Counted from the first letter of the stretch, positions 1 to 15,267 are shown. The stretch is 64,000 bases of DNA from Hydractinia symbiolongicarpus (GCF_029227915.1 NC_079882.1:30186001-30250000); one strand, 5' to 3'. Translations and numbers: made by a program. The notes: generated by a model not told the origin, from the sequence alone.

Positions 1-2560
1 AGATTGGTCCCGCAGTACGAAATGACTGATTTATCTAAATTTCTAAATGAAGCGCTTCCGCAGCGCCTAGTGTAATCGTTGAGTTCAATCAATCATGTCA
101 ATTTAAGAAGAATGTTATTTCTTAGAGTCCAATTGGCTAATTTATTACATTTATAAGTTCAAAGTCCAAAATCAGTTCAATTAAGTCCCACAGTCATTCG
201 TTTCACTGTTATAAGCGATGCAACCTGGTAATATCAGAAACATATCGCTAAATACATGTTGGTACGAATATGTGACGCAACTGTTGTAACTCAAACGGAC
301 TGATACCCTTAGAAAGTCAATAAAATAAGGTTTTTTTGAAACTGTCTCCATTTCCTCAGCGCGCACTAACGGCTAAAAATGGTCCCGCAGCGCAAAATTA
401 CTGACTTATCTAAATTTCTAAATGAAGCGCTACCGCAGCGCACAGTGTAATCATTGAGTTCAAGCAATGATGTCAAATTAGGAAGAATGCTATTTTTTGG
501 AGTCCAATTGGGGGGTCATTTATCACATTTTTAAGGTCAAAATCCAAAACCAAAGTCCCGAAGTCAATCGTTTCACTGTTAAAACGATGCAACCTAGTAA
601 TAATAGAAAAATATCGCTAAATACATGTTGGTACCAATATGTGACGCAACCGCTGTAACTCAAATGGACTGATACCGTTAGAAAATCACTGAAATGTAGT
701 TTTTGAAACTGTCTCTTTTTCTTCGGCGCGCGCTAACGGCAGGGCTTGCTCCCACAGTAAAGAATGACTTATTTATCTACATTTTTTTTATAAAGCGCTA
801 TCACAGCTCTCAGTGTAATCGTTGAGTTCAAGCAATCAAGTCAAATTAAGAAGAATATTTATTCTTGGAGTCCAACTGTCTCATTTATCACATTTATAAG
901 TTCAAAGTGTAAAGTCAGTTCAATTAAGTCCCACAGTCAATCGTTTCACTGTTCACACGAATTAAACCTAGTAACATCAGAAGCATATCGCTAAATACAT
1001 GTTGGTACGATTATGTGACGCAACAGTTGTAACTGAAACGGACTGATACCGTTAGGAAGTCAATGAAATGTAGTTTTTGAAAATGTCTCCATTTCTTCAG
1101 CGCGCGCAAACTGCTAAGATTGGTCCCGCAGCACAAAATGACTGATTTATCTAAATTTCTAAATGAACGCTACCGCAGCGCCCAGTGTAATCGTTGAGTT
1201 CAAGCAATCATGTCAAATTAGGAAGAATGCTATTTTTTGGAGTCCAATTGGGGGGTCATTTATCACATTTTTAAGGTCAAAATCCAAAACCAAAGTCCCG
1301 AAGTCAATCGTTTCACTGTTAAAAGCGATGCAACCTAGTAATAATAGAAAAATATCGCTAAATACATGTTGGTACCAATATGTGACGCAACCGTTGTAAC
1401 TCAAACGAACTGATACCGTTAAAAACTCAATGAAATGTAATTTCTGAAACTGTCTCTAAATCTTCAGCACGTGCTAACGGCTAGGATTGGTCCCACAGTA
1501 AAAAATGACTTATTGATCTAAATTTTTAATTGAAGCGCTACCACAGCGCCTAGTGTAATCCCTGAGTTCCATCAACCATGCCAGATTAAAAAGAATGCTA
1601 TTTCTTGGAGTCCAATAATCTCATTTATCACATGTGTAAGGTCACAGTCTAAAATCAGTTCAATTAAGTCCCACGGTCAATCGTTTCACTGTTCAAAGCG
1701 ATGAAACCTAGTACTATCACAAACATATTACTTAGTACATGTTAGTACGAATATGTTGCGCAACCGTTGTAACTCAAACGCACTGATACCGCTAGAAAGT
1801 CACTGAAATGTAGTTTTTGAAACTGTCTCTTTTTCTTCAGCGCGCGCTAACGGCAAGGCTTGCTCCCACAGTAAAAAATGACTTATTTATCTACATTTTT
1901 TTTATAAAGCGCTATCACAGCGCTCAGTGTAATCGTTGAGTTCAAGCAATTAGGTCAAATTAAGAAGAATGTTTATTCTTGGAGTCCAACAGTCTCATTT
2001 ATCACATGTGTAAGTTCAAAGTCTAAAATCAGTTCAATTAAGTCCCACAGTCAATTGTTTCACTGTTGAAAGCAATGCAACCTGGTAATATCAGAAACAT
2101 GTCGCAAAATACATGTTGGTACGAATATGTGACGCAACCGTTGTAACTCAAACGCACTGATACCGTTAGAAACTCAATGAAATGTAGTTTTTGAAACTGT
2201 CTCTATATCTTCAGCACGTGCTAACGGCTAGGATTGGTCCCACAGTAAAAAATGACTTATTGATCTAAATTTTTAATTGAAGCGCTACCACAGCGCCTAG
2301 TGTAATCCCTGAGTTCCATCAACCATGTCATATTAAGAAGAATGCTATTTCTTGGAGTCCAATAATCTCATTTATCACATGTGTAAGGTCACAGTCTAAA
2401 ATCAGTTCAATTAAGTCCCACAGTCAATCGTTTCACTGTTCACACCGATGAAACCTAGTAACATCAGAAGCATATCGCTAAATACATGTTGGTACGAATA
2501 TGTGACGCAACAGTTGTATCTCAAACGAACTGATACCGTTAGGAAGTCAATGAAATGTAG
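1..2560 (+). repeat. Higher-order repeat copy 1 (11-monomer offset, ~4.08 kb)
   Basis: This block is nearly identical to 4,086-6,645. Diagnostic shared variants include GCGCTTCCGCAGCGCC near 51 and 4,136, the AAGGTTTTTTTGAAACTG run near 330 and 4,412, and GTAATTTCTGAAAC near 1,437 and 5,527. Similarity falls back to the normal monomer level after about 2,560 and inside a patch at about 1,215-1,385. Confidence 0.85.
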
Positions 2561-4085
2561 TTTTTGAAACTTTCGCTATTTCTTCAGCGCGGGCTAACGG
2601 CTAAGATTGGTCCCACAGTAAAAAATGACTAATCTAAATTTCTAAATGAAGCGCTACGACAGCGCCCAGTGTAACCACTGAATTCCAGCAATCATGTCAA
2701 AAGAAGAAGAATGTTATTTCTTGAAGTCCAGATGGCTCATTTATCACATTTATAATGTCAAAGTCCAAAATCAGTTCAATTAGGCCTCACAGTCAATCGT
2801 TTCACTGTTAGAAGCGATGCAACCGGGTAATATCTGAAACATATCGCTAAATACATGTTGGTACAAATATGTGACGCAACTGTTGTAACTCCAACGGACT
2901 GATAACCTTAGAAAGTCAATAAAATAAAGTTCTTGAAACTATCTCCATTTCCTCAGCGCGCGCTAACGGCTAAGATTGGTCCCGCAGTACGAAATGACTG
3001 ATTTATCTAAATTTCTAAATGAAGCGCTACCGCAGCGCCTAGTGTAATCGTTGAGTTCAATCAATCATGTCAAATTAAGAAGAATGTTATTTCTTGGAGT
3101 CCAATTGTCTCCTTCCTCATATTCATAAAGTCAAAGTCTAAGGTAGTTCAATTAAGTCACACAGTCATTCGTTTCAATGTTCAAAACGATCAAACCTAGT
3201 AACATCAGAAGCATATCGCTAAATACATGTTGGTACGAATATGTGACGCAGCAGTTGTAATTCAAACAGACTGATACCGTTATAAATCAATGATATGTAG
3301 TTTTTGAAACTTTCTCTATTTCTTCAGGGCACGCTAACGGATAGGATTGGTCCCATAGTAAAAAATGACTTATTAATCTAAATTTTTAATTGAAGCGCTA
3401 CCACAGCGCCCAGTGTAATCGTTGAGTTCTGTCAATCATGTCAAATTAGGAAGAAAGCTATTTTTTGGAGTCCAATTGAGGGGTCATTTATCACATTTGT
3501 AAGGTCAAAATCCAAAACCAAAGTCCTACAGTCAATCGTTTCACTGTTAAAAGCGATGCAACCTAGTAATATTAGAAGAATATCGCTAAATACATGTTGG
3601 TACCAATATGTGACGCAACCGCTGTAGCTCAAATAGACTCATACCGTTAGAAAGTCACTGAAATGTAGTTTTTGAAACTGCCTCTTTTTCTTCAGCGCGC
3701 GCTAACGGCAGGGCTTGCTCCCACAGTAAAAAATGACTTATTTATCTACATTTTTTTTATAAAGCGCTATCACAGCGCTCAGTGTAATCGTTGAGTTCAA
3801 GCAATGAAGTCAAATTAAGAAGAATGTTTATTCTTGGAGTCCAACTGTCTCATTTATCACATTTATAATTTCAAAGTCTAAAATCAGTTCAATTAAGTCC
3901 CACAGTCAATCGTTTCACTGTTCACACCAATTAAACCTAGTAATATCTGAAACATATCGCTAAATACATGTTGGTACGAATATGTGACGCAACCGTTGTA
4001 ACTCAAACGGACTGATAACCTTAGAAAGTCAATAAAATAAAGTTCTTGAAGCTGTCTCCATTTCCTCAGCGCGCGCTAACGGCTA

Positions 4086-6645
4086 AGATTGGTCCCGCAG
4101 TACGAAATGACTGATTTATCTAAATTTCTAAATGAAGCGCTTCCGCAGCGCCTAGTGTAATCGTTGAGTTCAATCAATCATGTCAATTTAAGAAGAATGT
4201 TATTTCTTAGAGTCCAATTGGCTAATTTATTACATCTATAAGTTCAAAGTCCAAAATCAGTTCAATTAAGTCCCACAGTCATTCGTTTCACTGTTATAAG
4301 CGATGCAACCTGGTAATATCAGAAACATATCGCTAAATACATGTTGGTACGAATATGTGACGCAACTGTTGTAACTCAAACGGACTGATACCCTTAGAAA
4401 GTCAATAAAATAAGGTTTTTTTGAAACTGCCTCCATTTCCTCAGCGCGCACTAACGGCTAAAAATGGTCCCGCAGCGCAAAATTACTGACTTATCTAAAT
4501 TTCTAAATGAAGCGCTACCGCAGTGCACAGTGTAATCATTGAGTTCAAGCAATGATGTCAAATTAGGAAGAATGCTATTTTTTGGAGTCCAATTGGGGGG
4601 TCATTTATCACATTTTTAAGGTCAAAATCCAAAACCAAAGTCCCGAAGTCAATCGTTTCACTGTTAAAACGATGCAACCTAGTAATAATAGAAAAATATC
4701 GCTAAATACATGTTGGTACCAATATGTGACGCAACCGCTGTAACTCAAATGGACTGATACCGTTAGAAAATCACTGAAATGTAGTTTTTGAAACTGTCTC
4801 TTTTTCTTCGGCGCGCGCTAACGGCAGGGCTTGCTCCCACAGTAAAGAATGACTTATTTATCTACATTTTTTTTATAAAGCGCTATCACAGCTCTCAGTG
4901 TAATCGTTGAGTTCAAGCAATCAAGTCAAATTAAGAAGAATATTTATTCTTGGAGTCCAACTGTCTCATTTATCACATTTATAAGTTCAAAGTGTAAAGT
5001 CAGTTCAATTAAGTCCCACAGTCAATCGTTTCACTGTTCACACGAATTAAACCTAGTAACATCAGAAGCATATCGCTAAATACATGTTGGTACGATTATG
5101 TGACGCAACAGTTGTAACTGAAACGGACTGATACCGTTAGGAAGTCAATGAAATGTAGTTTTTGAAAATGTCTCTATTTCTTCAGCGCGCGCAAACTGCT
5201 AAGATTGGTCCCGCAGCACAAAATGACTGATTTATCTAAATTTCTAAATGAACGCTACCGCAGCGCCCAGTGTAATCGTTGTGTTCAAGCAATCATGTCG
5301 AATTAAGAAGAATGTTATTTCTTGGAGTCCAATTGTCTCATTTATGACATTTTTAAGGTCAAAGTCAAAAATCTGTTCAATTAAGTCCCACAGTCAATTG
5401 TTTCACTGTTGAAAGCAATGCAGCCTGGTAATATCAGAAACATATCGCAAAATACATGTTGGTACGAATATGTGACGCAACCGTTGTAACTCAAACGAAC
5501 TGATACCGTTAAAAACTCAATGAAATGTAATTTCTGAAACTGTCTCTAAATCTTCAGCACGTGCTAACGGCTAGGATTGGTCCCACAGTAAAAAATGACT
5601 TATTGATCTAAATTTTTAATTGAAGCGCTACCACAGCGCCTAGTGTAATCCCTGAGTTCCATCAACCATGTCAGATTAAAAAGAATGCTATTTCTTGGAG
5701 TCCAATAATCTCATTTATCACATGTGTAAGGTCACAGTCTAAAATCAGTTCAATTAAGTCCCACGGTCAATCGTTTCACTGTTCAAAGCGATGAAACCTA
5801 GTACTATCACAAACATATTACTTAGTACATGTTAGTACGAATATGTTGCGCAACCGTTGTAACTCAAACGCACTGATACCGCTAGAAAGTCACTGAAATG
5901 TAGTTTTTGAAACTGTCTCTTTTTCTTCAGCGCGCGCGCTAACGGCAAGGCTTGCTCCCACAGTAAAAAATGACTTATTTATCTACATTTTTTTTATAAA
6001 GCGCTATCACAGCGCTCAGTGTAATCGTTGAGTTCAAGCAATTAGGTCAAATTAAGAAGAATGTTTATTCTTGGAGTCCAACAGTCTCATTTATCACATG
6101 TGTAAGTTCAAAGTCTAAAATCAGTTCAATTAAGTCCCACAGTCAATTGTTTCACTGTTGAAAGCAATGCAACCTGGTAATATCAGAAACATGTCGCAAA
6201 ATACATGTTGGTACGAATATGTGACGCAACCGTTGTAACTCAAACGAACTGATACCGTTAGAAACTCAATGAAATGTAGTTTTTGAAACTGTCTCTATAT
6301 CTTCAGCACGTGCTAACGGCTAGGATTGGTCCCACAGTAAAAAATGACTTATTGATCTAAATATTTAATTGAAGCGCTACCACAGCGCCTAGTGTAATCC
6401 CTGAGTTCCATCAACCATGTCATATTAAGAAGAATGCTATTTCTTGGAGTCCAATAATCTCATTTATCACATGTGTAAGGTCACAGTCTAAAATCAGTTC
6501 AATTAAGTCCCACAGTCAATCGTTTCACTGTTCACACCGATGAAACCTAGTAACATCAGAAGCATATCGCTAAATACATGTTGGTACGAATTTGTGACGC
6601 AACAGTTGTATCTCAAACGAACTGATACCGTTAGGAAGTCAATGA
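4086..6645 (+). repeat. Higher-order repeat copy 2 (partner of 1-2,560)
   Basis: Second copy of the block at 1-2,560, offset by about 4,080-4,085 bp, which is 11 monomers. Differences are mostly scattered single bases, apart from one contiguous divergent patch (about 5,283-5,465) that suggests gene conversion in one copy after the duplication. Confidence 0.85.
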
Positions 6646-9600
6646 AATGTAGTTTTTGAAACTGTCTCTATTTCTTCAGCGCGCGCTAGCAGCTAGGATT
6701 GGTCCCACAGTAAAAAATGACTTATTGATCTAAATTTTTAATTGAAGCGCTATCACAGCGCCTAGTGTAATCCCTGAGTTCCATCAACCATGTCAGATTA
6801 AAAAGAATGCTATTTCTTGGAGTCCAATAATCTCATTTATCACATGTGTAAGGTCACAGTCTAAAATCAGTTCAATTAAGTCCCACGGTCAATCGTTTCA
6901 CTGTTCAAAGCGATGAAACCTAGTACTATCACAAACATATTACTTAGTACATGTTAGTACGAATATGTTGCGCAACAGTTGTAACTCAAACGCACTGATA
7001 CCACTAGAAAGTCACTGAAATGTAGTTTTTGAAACTGTCTCTTTTTCTTCAGCGCGCGCTAACGGCAAGGCTTGCTCCCACAGTAAAAAATGACTTATTT
7101 ATCTACATTTTTTTTATAAAGCGCTATCACAGCGCTCAGTGTAATCGTTGAGTTCAAGCAATTAGGTCAAATTAAGAAGAATGTTTATTCTTGGAGTCCA
7201 ACAGTCTCATTTATCACATGTGTAAGTTCAAAGTCTAAAATCAGTTCAATTAAGTCTCACAGTCAATCGTTTCACTGTTCACACAGATGAAACCTAGTAA
7301 CATCAGAAGCATATCGCTAAATACATGTTGGTACGAATATGTGACGCAACAGTTGTAACTCAAACGGACTGATACCGTTAGGAAGTCAATGAAATGTAGT
7401 TTTTGAAACTGTCTCTATTTCTTCAGCGCGCGCTAACAGCTAGGATTGGTCCCACAGTTAAAAATGACTTATTTATCTACATTTCTTTTATAAAGCGCTA
7501 TCACAACGCTCAGTGTAATCGTTGAGTTCAAGAAATCTGGTCAAAATAAGAAGAATGTTTATTCTTGGAGTCCAACTGTCTCATTTATCACATTTGTAAG
7601 TTCAAAGTCTAAAATCAGTTTAATTAAGTCCCACAGTCAATCGTTTCGCAGTTCACACCGATGAAACCTAGTAACATCAGAAGCATATCGCTAAATACAT
7701 GTTGGTACGAATATGTGACACAACCATTGTAACTGAAACGGACTGATACCGTTAGAAAGTCAATGAAATGTAGTTTTTGAAAATGTCTCTATTTCTTCAG
7801 CGCGCGCTAACGGCTAGGATTGGTCCCACAGTAAATAGTGACTTATTTATCTACATTTTTTTTTATAAAGCGCTACCACAGTGCTCAGTGTAATCGTTGA
7901 GTTCAAGCAATTAGGTCAAATTAAGAAGAATGTTTATTCTTGGAGTCCAATTGGATCATTTATCACACTTATAAGTTCAAAGTCCAAAATCAGTTCAATT
8001 AAATCCCACGGTCAATCGTTTCACTGTTCAAAGCGATGAAACCTAGTACTATCAGAGACATATTACTTAGTACATGTTAGTACGAATATGTGACGCAACC
8101 GTTGTAACTCAAACGAACTGATACCGTTAGAAACTCAATGAAATGTAGTTTTTGAAACTGTCTCTATATCTTCAGCACGTGCTAACGGCTAGGATTGGTC
8201 CCACAGTAAAAAATGACTTATTGATCTAAATTTTTAATTGAAGCGCTACCACAGCGCCTAGTGTAATCCCTGAGTTCCATCAACCATGTCATATTAAGAA
8301 GAATGCTATTTCTTGGAGTCCAATAATCTCATTTATCACATGTGTAAGGTCACAGTCTAAAATCAGTTCAATTAAGTCCCACAGTCAATCGTTTCACTGT
8401 TCACACCGATGAAACCTATTACTATCACAAACATATTACTTAGTACATGTTAGTACGAATATGTTGCGCAACAGTTGTAACTCAAACGAACTGATACCGT
8501 TAGGAAGTCAATGAAATGTAGTTTTTGAAACTGTCTCTTTTTCTTCAGCGCGCGCTAACGGCAAGGCTTGCTCCCACAGTAAAAAATGACTTATTTATCT
8601 ACATTTTTTTTATAAAGCGCTATCACAGCGCTCAGTGTAATCGTTGAGTTCAAGCAATTAGGTCAAATTAAGAAGAATGTTTATTCTTGGAGTCCAACAG
8701 TCTCATTTATCACATGTGTAAGTTCAAAGTCTAAAATCAGTTCAATTAAGTCCCACAGTCAATTGTTTCACTGTTGAAAGCAATGCAACCTGGTAATATC
8801 AGAAACATGTCGCAAAATACATGTTGGTACGAATATGTGACGCAACCGTTGTAACTCAAACGAACTGATACCGTTAGAAACTCAATGAAATGTAGTTTTT
8901 GAAACTGTCTCTATATCTTCAGCACGTGCTAACGGCTAGGATTGGTCCCACAGTAAAAAATGACTTATTGATCTAAATTTTTAATTGAAGCGCTACCACA
9001 GCGCCTAGTGTAATCCCTGAGTTCCATCAACCATCTCATATTAAGAAGAATGCTATTTCTTGGAGTCCAATAATCTCATTTATCACATGTATAAGGTCAC
9101 AGTCTAAAATCAGTTCAATTAAGTCCCACAGTCAATCGTTTCACTGTTCACACCGATGAAACCTAGTAACATCAGAAGCATATCGCTAAATACATGTTGG
9201 TACGAATATGTGACGCAACAGTTGTATCTCAAACGAACTGATACCGTTAGGAAGTCAATGAAATGTAGTTTTTGAAACTGTCTCTATTTCTTCAGCGCGC
9301 GCTAGCAGCTAGCATTGGTCCCACAGTAAAAAATGACTTACTGATCTAAATTTTTAATTGAAGCGCTATCACAGCGCCTAGTGTAATCCCTGAGTTCCAT
9401 CAACCATGTCAGATTAAAAAGAATGCTATTTCTTGGAGTCCAATAATCTCATTTATCACATGTGTAAGGTCACAGTCTAAAATCAGTTCAATTAAGTCCC
9501 ACGGTCAATCGTTTCACTGTTCAAAGCGATGAAACCTAGTACTATCACAAACATATTACTTAGTACATGTTAGTACGAATATGTTGCGCAACAGTTGTAA

Positions 9601-12600
9601 CTCAAACGCACTGATACCACTAGAAAGTCACTGAAATGTAGTTTTTGAAACTGTCTCTTTTTCTTCAGCGCGCGCTAACGGCAAGGCTTGCTCCCACAGT
9701 AAAAAATGACTTATTTATCTACATTTTTTTTATAAAGCGCTATCACAGCGCTCAGTGTAATCGTTGAGTTCAAGCAATTAGGTCAAATTAAGAAGAATGT
9801 TTATTCTTGGAGTCCAACAGTCTCATTTATCACATGTGTAAGTTCAAAGTCTAAAATCAGTTCAATTAAGTCTCACAGTCAATCGTTTCACTGTTCACAC
9901 AGATGAAACCTAGTAACATCAGAAGCATATCGCTAAATACATGTTGGTACGAATATGTGACGCAACAGTTGTAACTCAAACGGACTGATACCGTTAGGAA
10001 GTCAATGAAATGTAGTTTTTGAAACTTTCTCTAATTCTTTAGTGCGCGCTAACGGCTAGGATTGGTCCCACAGTAAATAGTGACTTATTTATCTACATTT
10101 TTTTTATAAAGCGCTATCACAGCGCTCAGTGTAATCGTTGAGTTCAAGCAATTAGGTCAAATTAAGAAAAATGTTTATTCTTGGAGTCCAACAGTCTCAT
10201 TTATCACATTTGTAAGTTCAAAGTCTAAAATCAGTTCAATTAAGTCCCACAGTCAATCGTTTCACTGTTCACACCGATGAAACCTAGTAATATCAGAAGC
10301 ATATCGCTAAATACATGTTGGTACGAATATGTGACGCAACAGTTGTAACTCAAACGGACTGATTCCGTTAGGAAGTCAATGAAATGTAGTTTTTGAAACT
10401 GTCTCCATTTCCTCAGCGCGCACTAACGGCTAAGATTGGTCCCGCAGTACAAAATGACTGATTTATCTAAATTTCTAAATGAAGCGCTACCACAGCGCCC
10501 AGTGTAATCGTTTAGTTCAAGCAATCATGTCAAATTAAGAAGAATGTTATTTCTTGGAGTCCAATTGTCTCATTTATGATATTTATAATTTCAAGGTCTA
10601 AAATCAGTTCAATTAAATCCCACAGTCAATTGTTTCACTGTTGAAAGCAATGCAGCCTTGTAATATCAGAAACATATTGCAAAATACATGTTGGTACGAA
10701 TATGTGACGCAACCGTTGTAACTCAAACGCACTGATACCGCTAGAAAGTCACTGAAATGTAGTTTTTGAAACTGTCTCTTTTTCTTCAGCGCGCGCTAAC
10801 GGCAAGGATTGCTCCGACAGTAAAAAATGACTTATTTATCTACATTATTTTTATAAAGCGCTATCACAGCGCTCAGTGTAATCGTTGAGTTCAAGCAATC
10901 AGGTCAAAATAAGAAGAATGTTTATTCTTGGAGTCCAACTGTCTCATTTATCACATTTGTAAGTTCAAAGTCTAAAATCAGTTCAATTAAGTCCCACAGT
11001 CAATCGTTTCACTGTTCACACCGATGAAACCTAGCAACATCAGAAGCATATCGCTAAATACATGTTGGTACGAATATGTGACACAACAGTTGTAACTGAA
11101 ACGGACTGATACAGTTAGGAAGTCAATGAAATTTAGTGTTTGAAAATGTCTCCATTTCTTCAGCGCGCGCTAACGGCTAGGATTGGTCCCACAGTAAATA
11201 GTGACTTATTTATCTATATTTTTAAATGAAACGCTACCACAGCGGCCAGTGTAATCGTTGAGTTCAATCAATCATGTCAAATTAAGAAGAATGTTATTTC
11301 TTAGAGTCCAATAGGCTCATTTATCACATTTATAAGTTCAAAGTCCAAAATCAGTTCAATTAAGTCCCACAGTCATTCGTTTCACTGTTAAAAGCGATGC
11401 AACCTGGTAATATCAGAAACAATCGCTAAATACATGTTGGTACGAATATGTGAAGCAACCGTTATAACTCAAACGGACTGATACCCTTAGAAAGTCAATA
11501 AAATAAAGTCTTTGAAACTGTCTCCATTTCTCAGCGAACGCTAACGGCTAAGATTGGTCCCGCAGTACAAAATGACTTATTTATCTACATTTTTTTTATA
11601 AAGCGCTATCACAGCGCTCAGTGTAATCGTTGAGTTCAAGCAATTAGGTTAAATTAAGAAGAATGTTTATTCTTGGAGTCCAACAGTCTCATTTATCACA
11701 ATTGTAAGTTCAAAGTCTAAAATCAGTTCAATTAAGTCCCACAGTCAATTGTTTCACTGTTCACACCGATGAAACCTAGTAACATCAGAAGCATATCGCT
11801 AAATACATCTTGGTACGAATATATGACGCAACAGTTGTAACTCAAACGGACTGATACCGTTAGGAAGTCAATGAAATGTAGTTTTTGAAACTGTCTCTAT
11901 TTCTTCAGCGCGCGCTAACAGCCAGGATTGGTCCCACAGTAAATAATGACTTTTTTTATCTATATTTTAAAATGAAACGCTACCACAGCGGCCAGTGTAA
12001 TCGTTGAGTTCAATCAATCATGTCAAATTAAGAAGAATGTTATTTCTTGGAGTCCAATTGGATTATTTATCACATTTATAAGTTCAAAGTCCAAAATCAG
12101 TTCAATTAAGTCCCACAGTCAATTGTTTCACTGTTGAAAGCAATGCAACCTGGTAATAACAGAAACATATCGCAAAATACATGTTGGTACGAGTATGTGA
12201 CGCAACTGTTGTAACTCAAACGGACTGATACCGTTAAAAACTAAATGAAATGTAGTTTTTGAAACTGTCTCTATTTCTTCAGCGCGCGCTAACGGCTAAG
12301 ATTGGTCCCGCAGTACAAAATGACTGATTTATCTAAATTTCTAAATGAAGCGCTACCGCAGCGCCCAGTGTAATCGTTTAGTTCAAGCAATCATGTCAAA
12401 TTAAGAAGAATGTTATTTCTTGGAGTCCAATTGTCTCATTTATGATATTTATAATTTCAATGTCTAAAATCAGTTCAATTAAGTCCCACAGTCAATTGTT
12501 TCACTGTTGAAAGCAATGCAACCTGGTAATATCAGAAACATATCGCAAAATACATGTTGGTACGAATATGTGACGCAACCGTTGTAACTCAAACGAACTG

Positions 12601-13025
12601 ATACCGTTAGAAACTCAATGAAATGTAGTTTTTGAAACTGTCTCTATATCTTCAGCACGTGCTAACGGCTAGGATTGGTCCCACAGTAAGAAATGACTTA
12701 TTGATCTAAATTTTTAATTGAAGCGCTACCACAGCGCCTAGTGTAATCCCTGAGTTCCATCAACCATGTCAGTTTAGGAAGAGTGTTATTTCTTGGAGTC
12801 CAATAATCTCATTTATCACATGTGTAAGGTCACAGTCTAAAATCAGTTCAATTAACTCCCACGGTCAATCGTTTCACTGTTCAAAGCGGTGAAACCTAGT
12901 ACTATCAGAGACATATTACTTAGTACATGTTAGTACGAATATGTTGCGCAACCGTTGTAACTCAAACGCACTGATACCGCTAGAAAGTCTCTGAAATGTA
13001 GTTTTTGAAACTGTCTCTTTTTCTT

Positions 13026-15265
13026 CAGCGCGCGTTAACGGCAAGGATTGCTCCGACAGTAAAAAATGACTTATTTATCTACATTTTTTTTTATAAAGCG
13101 CTATCACAGTGCTCAGTGTAATCGTTGAGTTCAAGCAATTAGGTCAAATTAAGAAGAATGTTTATTCTTGGAGTCCAACAGTCTCATTTATCACATGTGT
13201 AAGTTCAAAGTCTAAAATCAGTTCAATTAAGTCCCACAGTCAATCGTTTCACTGTTCACACCGATGAAACCTAGTAACATCAGAAGCATATCGCTAAATA
13301 CATGTTGGTACGAATATGTGACGCAACAGTTGTAACTCAAACGGACTGATACCGTTAGGAAGTCAATGAAATGTAGTTTTTGAAACTGTCTCTATTTCTT
13401 CAGCGCGCGCTAACAGCTAGGATTGGTCCCGCAGTACAAAATGACTGAATTATCTAAATTTCTAAATGAAGCGCTACCTTAGCGCCCAGTGTAAACGTTG
13501 AGTTCGACCAATCATGTCAAATTAAGAAGAATGTTATTTCTTGGAGTCCAATTGGCTCATTTATCACATTTATAAGTGCAAAGTCCAAAATCAGTTCAAT
13601 TAAGTTCCACGGTCAATCGTTTCACTGTTCAAAGCGATGAAACCTAGTACTATCAGAAACATATTGCTAAGTACATGTTAGTACGAATATGTTGCGCAAC
13701 CGTTGTAACTCAAACGCACTGATACCGCTAGAAAGTCACTGAAATGTAGTTTTTGAAACTGTCTCTTTTTCTTCAGCACGTGCTAACGGCTAGGATTGGT
13801 CCCACAGTAAAAAATGACTTATTGATCTAAATTTTTAATTGAAGCGCTACCACAGCGCCTAGTGCAATCCCTGAGTTCCATCAACCATGTCAGTTTAAGA
13901 AGAATGTTATTTCTTGGAGTCCAATAATCTCATTTATCACATGTGTAAGGTCACAGTCTAAAATCAGTTCAATTAAGTCCCACGGTCAATCGTTTCACTG
14001 TTCAAAGCGATGAAACCTAGTACTATCAGAGACATATTACTTAGTACATGTTAGTACGAATATGTTGCGCAACCGTTGTAACTCAAACGCACTGATACCG
14101 CTAGAAAGTCACTGAAATGTAGTTTTTGAAACTGTCTCTTTTTCTTCAGCGCGCGTTAACGGCAAGGATTGCTCCGACAGTAAAAAATGACTTATTTATC
14201 TACATTTTTTTTTTAAAGCGCTATCACAGCGCTCAGTGTAATCGTTGAGTTCAAGCAATTATGTCAAATTAAGAAGAATGTTTATTCTTGGAGTCCAACA
14301 GTCTCATTTATCACATGTGTAAGTTTGAAGTCTAAAATCAGTTCAATTAAGTCCCACAGTCAATCGTTTCACTGTTCACACCGATGAAACCTAGTAACAT
14401 CAGAAGCATATCGCTAAATACATGTTGGTACGAATATGTGACGCAACAGTTGTAACTCAAACGGACTGATACCGTTAGGAAGTCAATGAAATGTAGTTTT
14501 TGAAACTGTCTCTATTTCTTCAGCGCGCGCTAACAGCTAGGATTGGTCCCGCAGTACAAAATGACTGAATTATCTAAATTTCTAAATGAAGCGCTACCTT
14601 AGCGCCCAGTGTAAACGTTGAGTTCGACCAATCATGTCAAATTAAGAAGAATGTTATTTCTTGGAGTCCAATTGGCTCATTTATCACATTTATAAGTGCA
14701 AAGTCCAAAATCAGTTCAATTAAGTTCCACGGTCAATCGTTTCACTGTTCAAAGCGATGAAACCTAGTACTATCAGAAACATATTGCTAAGTACATGTTA
14801 GTACGAATATGTTGCGCAACCGTTGTAACTCAAACGCACTGATACCGCTAGAAAGTCACTGAAATGTAGTTTTTGAAACTGTCTCTTTTTCTTCAGCGCG
14901 CGCTAACGGCAAGGATTGCTCCGACAGTAAAAAATGACTTATTTATCTACATTTTTTTTTATAAAGCGCTATTACAGCGCTCAGTGTAATCGTTGAGTTC
15001 AAGCAATTAGGTCAAATTAAGAAGAATGTTTATTCTTGGAGTCCAACAGTCTCATTTATCACATTTGTAAGTTCAAAGTCTAAAATCAGTTCAATTAAGT
15101 CCCACAGTCAATCGTTTCACTGTTCACACCGATGAAACCTAGTAACATCAGAAGCATATCGCTAAGTACATGTTAGTACGAATATGTTGCGCAACCGTTG
15201 TAACTCAAACTCACTGATACCGCTAGAATGTCACTGAAATGTAGTTTTTGAAACTGTCTCTTTTT
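13026..15265 (+). repeat. Alternating monomer-type block with near-identical ~745-bp pairs
   Basis: A T-run monomer (starting near 13,026) followed by a GCAGTACAAAATGACTGAATT monomer forms a pair that recurs about 1.12 kb later (from 14,147), with one third-type monomer between them. Both pairs share the unusual GCGCTACCTTAGCGCC hairpin variant (near 13,470 and 14,589), which shows recent local duplication. Related blocks recur at about 20.1-22.4 kb, 7.44 kb downstream. Confidence 0.7.
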
Positions 15266-15267
15266 CT

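Noticed and set aside
5925-5945. Extended GCGCGCGCGC run as a distinct Z-DNA site
   Set aside because: It is the ordinary AGCGCGCGCT block with one extra GC step, an isolated slippage variant.
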